Of a stretch of DNA of 5,957 nucleotides, positions 5,884-5,957 are shown in pieces. The translations under genes were made by a program, and so were the position numbers. The notes beneath the pieces were generated by a model. It saw only the letters and a list, made by a program, of their open reading frames with translations, searched no databases and was not told where the DNA came from. Position 1 is the first letter of the stretch, and each line of letters begins with the position of its first letter. Source of the stretch: an uncultured Clostridia bacterium (GTDB lineage: Bacteria > Bacillota > Clostridia > TANB77 > CAG-508); the NCBI GenBank assembly GCA_934154515.1, contig CAKPGD010000068.1, forward strand, positions 1-5,957, read 5' to 3'.

Positions 5884-5957
5884 TCTGCCCTATTGTCAGT
5901 GACTATCTGCCCTATTGTCAGTGACTATCTGCCCTATTGTCAGTGACTATCTGCCCT
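5871..5957. repeat. Tandem 22-bp iterons of a theta-type plasmid origin (at least four copies)
   Basis: A 22-bp unit, beginning ttgtcagtga and ending ctgcccta, repeats head to tail with no differences at 5871-5892, 5893-5914, 5915-5936 and 5937-5957. The last copy is cut by the window edge after 21 bases, so more copies may follow. Identical tandem repeats of this size directly upstream of a rep gene are the normal binding sites for Rep_3-type initiators. The array therefore marks part of the replication origin. No DnaA box or second AT-rich melting region is visible in the part shown; these may lie beyond the edge. Confidence 0.9.

Noticed and set aside
5871..5957. Tandem repeat considered as the start of a CRISPR array
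   Set aside because: The 22-bp units follow each other with no spacers and sit just upstream of rep genes, which fits iterons.

Overview
The window looks like part of a small, AT-rich mobilizable plasmid (or a plasmid-like integrative mobilizable element). All six recognisable genes lie on the minus strand. AT-rich coding sequence, good Shine-Dalgarno sites (e.g. AAGGAG) and the style of the Rep and integrase proteins suggest a Firmicutes-type host. A lineage such as Negativicutes would also fit an RSF1010-like relaxase. The host assignment is inference; no chromosomal marker is present.

From right to left, in transcription order, the window holds: (i) at least four tandem 22-bp iterons at the right edge (5871-5957), with a candidate promoter whose -35 falls inside the last iteron; (ii) two adjacent, different replication initiators, both with Rep_3-type winged-helix features (290 aa, 5829-4957, then 445 aa, 4956-3619); (iii) a 63-aa excisionase-like helix-turn-helix protein (3605-3414) overlapping a tyrosine integrase with all catalytic residues (3424-2210); (iv) a 115-aa protein of unknown function (2185-1838); (v) an intrinsic terminator (1779-1811). 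Junctions are tight (0 bp, 13 bp, an 11-bp overlap, 24 bp), so these five genes probably form one operon reading away from the iterons.

To the left lies a mobilization module. It has a candidate promoter (1726-1754), an oriT-like long hairpin followed by a TAAGTGCGCC nic core (1621-1688), a branched stem structure ending in a U-tract (1506-1591), and an RSF1010 MobA-like MOBQ relaxase (1487 to the left edge, C-terminus cut off by the window). The relaxase and the oriT both resemble RSF1010, so they make a coherent pair.

The most unusual points are the two non-identical Rep_3 initiators encoded back to back, and an xis-int recombination pair apparently co-transcribed with the replication genes under an iteron-overlapped promoter. 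This arrangement could couple copy-number control with integration and excision. The branched, terminator-like leader between oriT and the relaxase gene is a further possible control point.
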